Source: Dissophora ornata (Eukaryota > Mortierellomycota > Mortierellomycetes > Mortierellales > Mortierellaceae). From it: a DNA stretch of 22,439 nucleotides. The DNA lies in assembly GCA_025201705.1 (NCBI GenBank), contig MU617126.1:1-22439 (forward strand). The letters run 5' to 3'. A model generated the notes under the pieces. It ran no database searches, was not told where the DNA came from, and saw only the letters and a program-made list of their open reading frames with translations. The position numbers and the translations under genes were made by a program. How positions within the stretch are numbered: position 1 is the first letter of the stretch; the number at the start of each line of letters is the position of its first letter. This document shows positions 16,791 to 22,439 of the stretch, piece by piece.

Positions 16791-19700
16791 ATGGCACAAG
16801 ATCAACCCGACGAGGGAATGTCTCTAGCGCCACCGGCACAGGAACAGGACCAGGAACAGGAACAGGAACAGGAACAGGAACAGGAACTGGACCAGGACCA
16901 CGACCACGACACAGCCCCGGCCTTGACTCCACCCCCACCTCATTCTCCAGAGCTTGCACCCGAAATCCCCTCATCACAACCACGCAACCCAGAGTCTAAT
17001 GCCGAGTCGAATGATGAGCCTACCAAAATGGAGACGGATGACGATATTGCATTCCTCGCATCGTCCTCACAACAGTCCGTCAACTTGCCTCATTCCCGAC
17101 GAAACTCTGTTGCGTCTGAAGGTTACAGAGAACCCACTGTCGAGATTGTACCACGACTTGTGATTGAAAAGATGGTTCTCATCAACTTCAAATCATATGC
17201 CAACCGTCAAGAGATCGGACCCTTTCATAAATCCTTCACCTCCGTTGTGGGACCTAACGGAAGTGGTAAAAGTAACGTCATTGATGCGTTGTTGTTTGTC
17301 TTTGGATACAGAGCTAGCAAGATGCGTCAGGGTAAACTCTCGGAACTTATTCATAATTCGTCTGGGGCGGAGAATCTGGAGAGCTGTACAGTTGAGATTC
17401 ACTTTTGTGAAATCTTGGATTTGGTAAGTTTTCATATTTTTTTTTTGGACTCTACGCAGTCCATCCAAACTCCAAGGGGGAAACATGATTCTATTTTCTT
17501 ACTTTTAAAATGGTCTCAAAATTACAGCCAGGACCCGATAATTTTGAGCGCATCGAAGGATCAACGTTGGTGGTGGCCCGTCAGGCGTTTCAGAACAACT
17601 CTAGCAAATACTTTATCAACAACTTCTTGAGTTCCTATACCGCTGTGACAACACTCTTGAAGGGACGAGGAATTGATTTGGATCATAAGCGATTCTTGAT
17701 CTTGCAGGGTGAGGTTGAATCCATCTCTCAGATGAAGGCCAAGGCACAGAATGAGCATGAGGATGGATTGCTAGAGTACCTGGAAGATATTATTGGAACC
17801 TCTGCCTACAAGGACACCATTGAGAAATCCGCAGTTGAACTGGAGGCGTTGAATGATGAGCGATCCGAGAGATTGACAAGAGTCAAATATGTTGAAAAGG
17901 AGAGGGAAAGTCTGGAGGTAAGAAGTTTACATTGCTGTCTAGACACCTGTAGGGCGGAGTAACCGACAGTCTACGATTTTGTGCTAATCGGGTTTATTTC
18001 TGGACATGTCAATTTAGGAACGAAAACGCGAGGCAGAGGCATTCTTGAAAAATGGAAACAATCTGGCTATCAAACAGTCTGCCTTGTATCAGATTTATCT
18101 GTGGGAGTGCAATAAAAAGTCGGCCAAGGAGGAAAAGCAAGTGGTAAGCATGACACTATCCCAGCAAGAAGCTTGCTCTGAAGGCATGCTGAAAAGATCA
18201 AATGACTGACGAGTAACTCTTTTTGTCAACACCTCACAGGCAATACTCACAGCAAAATTAGAAGAAGACCAGCATAAGCACAAGGGACTGAAAGATGAGA
18301 TCCAGGCCTTGGAGAACGAACACAATGCCAGAGTCAAGGAGTACGAGGTACTTTTTTTTTTTTTATATATTCCTATTTCCAATGTTGGCCGTTTTCCGTT
18401 ATTCGAAACAGCACTAACTTTTCACTGCTGACTATGATTTCTGTAGAAAATCGACAAAGAGACGAGCGAGATTCTCAAGCAGCTGGCCAAGATTGATCGC
18501 GAGGATGTTCAGATGCAGGAAAACAGAAAGCATTTGAAGAACAAAGAGAAGAAGACCACGAAGTCCCTCGCATCTGTAAGTGCAAAGTGTACCACTGTCA
18601 GATTCTACAAAATGGATTCCGCAGCAATTTGATCCGCTCACATAATAGTCGCCATTTTAACATTTAGGACAAACACGCATTGTCAGACAACCAATCTTGG
18701 GTCCGAAACCATGAAGCAGACCTTGTCAAGCACCAGACCGAGCTGGAGAAGCTGGAGCGGAACCTGGAGGCAGCCGAAGAGGAGCTCGAGAATATCCGTC
18801 AGAGCCTCAAAGGTACACAATCCTCCTCCTCGTACTATAATATCGGAAACAAGGAAACTCATGAGACTAACGACAACGCGTATACTTTATAGGCAAAACT
18901 GAAGAGTTCTCACAGCAGATCGAGATTCATCAGAAGGAACTGGCGCCCTGGACAGCAAAGGTTGTAGCCAAGCAGAGCGAGGTCGACATGGCCCAGTCTG
19001 AGCACGATCTCTTGCAAGAGAAGGCAAAGAACCACCGTACGAATTATGAAGATGCTCTGGAGGTCCTAAATACCCTCACAAAGTCGCAGGCATCCAAAGA
19101 GTCAGAGATTGCAGAGTTGAAGGAGACCATTGACGCCTCTGCAGGCCAGATTGCAGGCATGGAGCGGAAAATCAAGGTATGATTGGTTTGGGCCACCGCA
19201 ACATGGGAGCAGTGACTAGCAGCTGGAGCGAGCATTAAGCCTCAACGCCTTATTATTTTTATAGGAATTGGCACAAAGGGAATCACACTTGAAAGAAAAA
19301 GCCACCGCTGCCCGGAATCGTGCAGAAGAAGGACGTTCGTCTCAGCAAAAGACCCAGTCCCGCTCTGCAGTCCTCAACAACCTGATGCGTCAGCGTGATC
19401 TTGGAAAGATCAACGGTATCCAGGGTCGACTCGGAAACTTGGGCGCAATCGATGACAAGTACGACGTGGCAATCTCGACCGCCTGCCCTGCTCTGGACAA
19501 TATTGTGGTGGATAATGTCGAAGTGGGTCAGCAGTGTGTCGAGTTTGTGCGCAAGAACAACCTCGGTCGTGTCTCCTTGATTCTGTTGAACCAACTGCCC
19601 AAGCGGAATCTGGGGCCCATTCAGACTCCAGAGAACGTACCGCGTCTGTTCGATTTAGTGCGACCTGCAGATCCAAAGTTTGCGCCGGCGTTTTACAGTG

Positions 19701-21722
19701 TGATGCAGGATACCTTGGTCGCTGAGGACTTGAAGCAGGCCAACAGGATCGCATATGGAAGGCAGCGTTGGAGGGTCGTTACCTTGGATGGACAGCTCAT
19801 TGACAAGTCAGGAACCATGACAGGAGGTGGTACTCGTGTCATGCGAGGAGCCATGAGCTCCACTCTCTCAACAGGAGAATATACTGCAGAGGCGATTGCG
19901 CAAATGGAACACGAGCGTGACCAGGCTGAGACCGAGTACAGATTCTTTCAACAGGAGAAACAGTCACTTGAGCGAGAGCTGAACTCGACCGTAGTCAACG
20001 TCCCCAAGATGGAGATGCGTCTGTCAATGTTCAAGATGGACGTGGATGCGACCCAGAAGCGGATTGCAGAGTCTGAAAAGCGAGTCCAAGCCCTTAGGAT
20101 TGAGGCAGAGCCCAAGCCTGCTGATGTTAACAAGATGAAGCAACTGGCCAAGAAGGCAACAGATCTCGGCGTTGAAGTCGTATCGATCAAGAAGAATGCG
20201 CAGTCAATTGAGGACAAGATCAAGGACCTACAGAATAAGATTTTGGATGCTGGTGGTGTGAAACTCCGAGCACAAAAATCCAGGGTCGATGGGATGAGGG
20301 AACAGATCGAGGCGCTGGGCGACAAGACAACAAAGACTAGAGTCGCCAAGAACAAGGCTGAGAAGGATGTGGTCAAACTGGGAGCACAGATTGCAAAACA
20401 CGAGAAGGAGTTGGCAGAGGTGTCTGAAGACTTGGAGAACTTGGAGCAGGAGATTAAAGCCAAGACGCAGGAGGCTAGTGTCATCCGCAAAAAGGCCGAG
20501 GAAACCAAACAGGTACGAGTCATTACTTTGTTATCTGATGTTATTTACATTTGATGTGTAACACTGCTAATCGTTTTTTTTTCTTCCTACTGAATATTGA
20601 CAGGTCATGGAAGAAAAGAAGGAAGAGATGGAGGAGATGAAGCAGGAGCTAGACACCAAGATCCAGGTGATAAACAAAATCCGAACAGCTGAAGTAGAGA
20701 TGAAGAACCAACTCGATGATTTGAAGCAATCGCTTTTGGAGCAACATCGCCGTACGAAGCATTGGAAGGATTTGCTAGGCGAGCTCACGATCCTGGAGGT
20801 CGACTACGATGAAGATGAGGTGGTAGCAGAGTTGCAAGATTTCGCAGAGACGGATTTGGCGATGATTGACAAAGAGGAGCTGGAGCAACAGATCCAATCG
20901 CTTGAACAAAAGCTCTCGTCGGCAAAGCCCAACCTATCCGTCCTGGAAGAGTACAAGAAACGTGAAGAGGAGTACCTGGCTCGTGCTAAGGATTTGGAGG
21001 AAATTACCCTCCTGAGGGAGGATGCCAAGAAAGCTTATGACGAGCTGCGTAAGCGGCGGTTAGATGAGTTCATGGCAGGATTCCAGATCATTTCGTTGCG
21101 GTTGAAGGAAATGTACCAGATGATCACACTTGGAGGCAATGCAGAGCTAGAGTTGGTGGATAGTTTGGATCCGTTCTCGGAGGGTATCATCTTTAGTGTG
21201 ATGCCACCCAAGAAGAGCTGGAGGAATATCTCAAACTTGTCGGGAGGTGAAAAGACGTTGAGTTCACTGGCGCTGGTATTTGCACTGCATCACTTCAAGC
21301 CAACGCCATTGTATGTGATGGACGAAATCGACGCGGCACTGGATTTTAGGAACGTGTCGATTGTTGCCAATTATATCAAGGAGCGGACGAGGAACGCACA
21401 GTTTGTGATCATTTCACTTCGAAACAACATGTTCGAGTTGGCGGATCGACTGGTAGGAATCTACAAGACTGACAACAAGACCAAGTCGATCTCGGTGAAC
21501 CCATCGTCGATCACCGTGTTGAGACCTACGCCTGTGGCTACACCTTTGTCACAGCAAATGTCTGGAGGTTCACAGACTGCCAACAATACCATGCATGGAC
21601 AACAGCGGAGAATGTCGACCCTGTCGAGACATGCATCTGAGCAGGCGCCACATGCTGTGCCCGGTACACCTACACCTATACGACGACTGTCGGTCACCAC
21701 TAGCCAGCAGGTAGTACTTTAG
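16791..21722 (+). CDS. SMC4: condensin subunit SMC4
   Basis: Structural-maintenance-of-chromosomes ATPase that pairs with SMC2 in condensin to compact mitotic chromosomes. Nine exons: 16791-17423, 17528-17917, 18018-18143, 18240-18347, 18447-18575, 18668-18812, 18893-19176, 19265-20512, 20604-21722. They encode 1393 residues (yeast Smc4 is about 1418). Order: acidic/Gln-rich tail with an (EQ)n run; head with Walker A GPNGSGKS (154-161); FLILQGEV; EYLEDIIGT, typical of SMC4; N-terminal coiled coil; hinge at about 646-796 (INGIQGRLGNLGAIDDKYD, LDGQLIDKSGTMTGGG); C-terminal coil; signature LSGGEKT (from 1233); Walker B LYVMDEIDAALD (from 1257). The tail has several Ser/Thr-Pro sites, including TPIRR near the end. 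Introns are 80-104 nt; five of the eight interrupt the N-terminal coiled coil. Intron 6 is phase 1, the rest phase 0. All catalytic motifs are intact. Confidence 0.97.
16839..16910 (+). repeat. coding (CAGGAA)n repeat, EQ run of SMC4
   Basis: Twenty-four codons alternating CAG with GAA or GAC, ending in CACGAC repeats, coding for an EQ/DQ/DH run at SMC4 residues 17-40. A hexanucleotide minisatellite in the disordered N-terminal tail, likely length-variable between strains. Confidence 0.9.
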
Positions 21723-21725
21723 TTT

Positions 21726-21746
21726 TATATATATATATATATATAT
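21726..21746 (+). repeat. (TA)n tract just after the SMC4 stop
   Basis: A 21-nt alternating TA tract starting 4 nt after the TAG stop, followed by GCATATAATTC. In yeast, UAUAUA acts as an efficiency element for 3'-end formation, so this may serve as the SMC4 poly(A) element. It is also a plain microsatellite. Confidence 0.7.
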
Positions 21747-22304
21747 CTTTGCATATAATTCACATCTGTATCAATGCAATAGCGAGGGGTTCTCCTTCCG
21801 TTTGTCTGTTGTTTGCCCATGGTCCCTGTGAGTGAGTATCCTTTGCTGTTTGAGTGAGCGAGTTGAACACTCCATGACGCCACCAATTTTCAAACAAATG
21901 ACGAAGTATCAAATAGTGAGCGACTGGTGGTGTTCCATTCATGACTAGATGTTTCTGTTTGAGTGGGGGAGGGGGGTGGGGGTCGGGAAAGCAGAATCCC
22001 CGGCGTTTCCGGGGACCCGAGGGCTTCAACCATGCGGTGGGCCTGTAGTCCGGGGGATGGTATGTCCATGTGTGCCGTGTTTAGTCAGCTCAGTGGGGTC
22101 CCTCTCTCTCTCTGGATGGTGTTTCTCGCTAGCTATTTGTGTTCTTTGACGAGAAACCAAAAAAAAAAAAAATTCTCTCATTGTGTGTTTATAAGAAGGC
22201 GAGCGAGAGAGGTCAGCAAAATTTCTCTCTCTCTCCACGTCTTATCTTTTTCGTCATTTATTTAATTCCCTCTCCCCACGACGAGGACGACGACGACAAG
22301 TTTA
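21747..22304. other. spacer after SMC4, no gene seen
   Basis: 558 bp holding the likely SMC4 3' flank and perhaps the promoter of the next gene. It contains a G-rich run (21965-21987), a GC hairpin (21997-22015), (CT)n at 22101-22112, an A-run at 22158-22171, (CT)n at 22223-22234 and CGACGA repeats at 22279-22297. Short open frames look random. Confidence 0.55.
21965..21987 (+). promoter_or_regulatory. G-quadruplex-type motif
   Basis: Four G-runs of 5, 6, 5 and 3 separated by A, T and TC, which meets the usual quadruplex pattern with loops of 1, 1 and 2 nt. A 7-bp GC-rich stem with a CGTTT loop (TCCCCGG/CCGGGGA, 21997-22015) follows 9 nt later. Confidence 0.6.
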
Positions 22305-22368
22305 CAAGAACAAGAACAACAACAACAACAACAACAACCACAAAAACAACAACAACAGCAACAACAGC

Positions 22369-22414
<46 letters not shown>

Positions 22415-22439
22415 TGATCATAGCCAACACCCACAACAA
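22305..22439 (+). CDS. possible start of a polyglutamine protein, cut by the window edge
   Basis: A CAA/CAG repeat whose 45-codon frame from 22305 reads as glutamines broken by a few Glu, Pro and Lys, ending in HDHSQHPQQ at the edge. The Gln frame is favoured because the interruptions GCAACAG keep Gln (CAA to CAG) and the sequence after the repeat stays Gln/His-rich. The frame is open back to a TAA at 22263, but has no ATG, so an upstream exon or a non-coding repeat are both possible. Function unknown. Confidence 0.35.

Noticed and set aside
16400..16999. A 199-codon plus-strand frame crossing the SMC4 start region
   Set aside because: It overlaps the (CAGGAA)n repeat in another frame, giving a Gly-Thr run. 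The SMC4 frame continues into conserved head sequence and is clearly the real one.
19948..20523. A 191-codon antisense frame in SMC4 exon 8
   Set aside because: The opposite strand encodes the conserved coiled coil. Antisense frames opposite Lys/Glu/Gln-rich coils are commonly open by codon bias.
1..22439. A new defence, toxin or mobile multi-gene system
   Set aside because: All larger genes have credible eukaryotic housekeeping families or a weak single-gene assignment. There are no transposase, reverse transcriptase, nuclease or repeat-array signatures.

Overview
The window reads as nuclear DNA of a filamentous, early-diverging fungus; Mortierellomycota or Mucoromycota is my best guess, inferred from gene content and style, not from a search. 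Genes are intron-rich (up to eight introns, mostly 80-370 nt, GT-AG with C/T-rich acceptors), packed on both strands, and separated by microsatellites and purine/pyrimidine tracts. There are no bacterial operons, CRISPR arrays, phage genes or intact transposons. All exon joins below were read by eye; every one keeps an open frame and restores family-typical protein sequence.

Layout, left to right. (1) The 3' two-thirds of an ARFRP1/Arl3-type small GTPase (+, 46-810). (2) Isovaleryl-CoA dehydrogenase of leucine breakdown (-, 963-2667), convergent with (1). (3) An ERMP1-like M28 metallopeptidase with a multi-span membrane half (-, 3019-6809), holding a 928-nt GC-AG intron whose acceptor abuts (AAC)15. 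(4) About 1.5 kb of non-coding spacer with a 165-bp inverted-repeat element. (5) A Sly41-like triose-phosphate-translocator-family carrier with a 390-residue low-complexity N-terminal extension (-, 8306-11007). (6) A divergent spacer with a 300-bp homopurine tract. (7) A weakly recognised protein, possibly PAAT/C10orf88-like (+, 11983-13558). (8) An LMBD1-type lysosomal/vacuolar cobalamin transporter (-, 13772-16362), tail-to-tail with (7). (9) A 428-bp divergent promoter with cell-cycle-type motifs. (10) Condensin subunit SMC4, complete (+, 16791-21722). (11) A spacer with a G-quadruplex-type motif and a hairpin, then a CAA/CAG repeat that may start a polyglutamine protein at the right edge.

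The genes do not form an evident pathway. There are loose themes: endomembrane and vacuole (ARFRP1, ERMP1-like, Sly41-like, LMBD1-like) and mitochondrial or branched-chain/propionate metabolism (IVD, B12 transport, possibly PAAT). I see no convincing new multi-gene system. The items most worth checking are the Trp-to-Gln change in the GTPase, the GC-AG intron with a trinucleotide-repeat acceptor, the unassigned 459-residue protein, the MCB/E2F-like motifs at SMC4, and the inverted-repeat element at 7231-7395.
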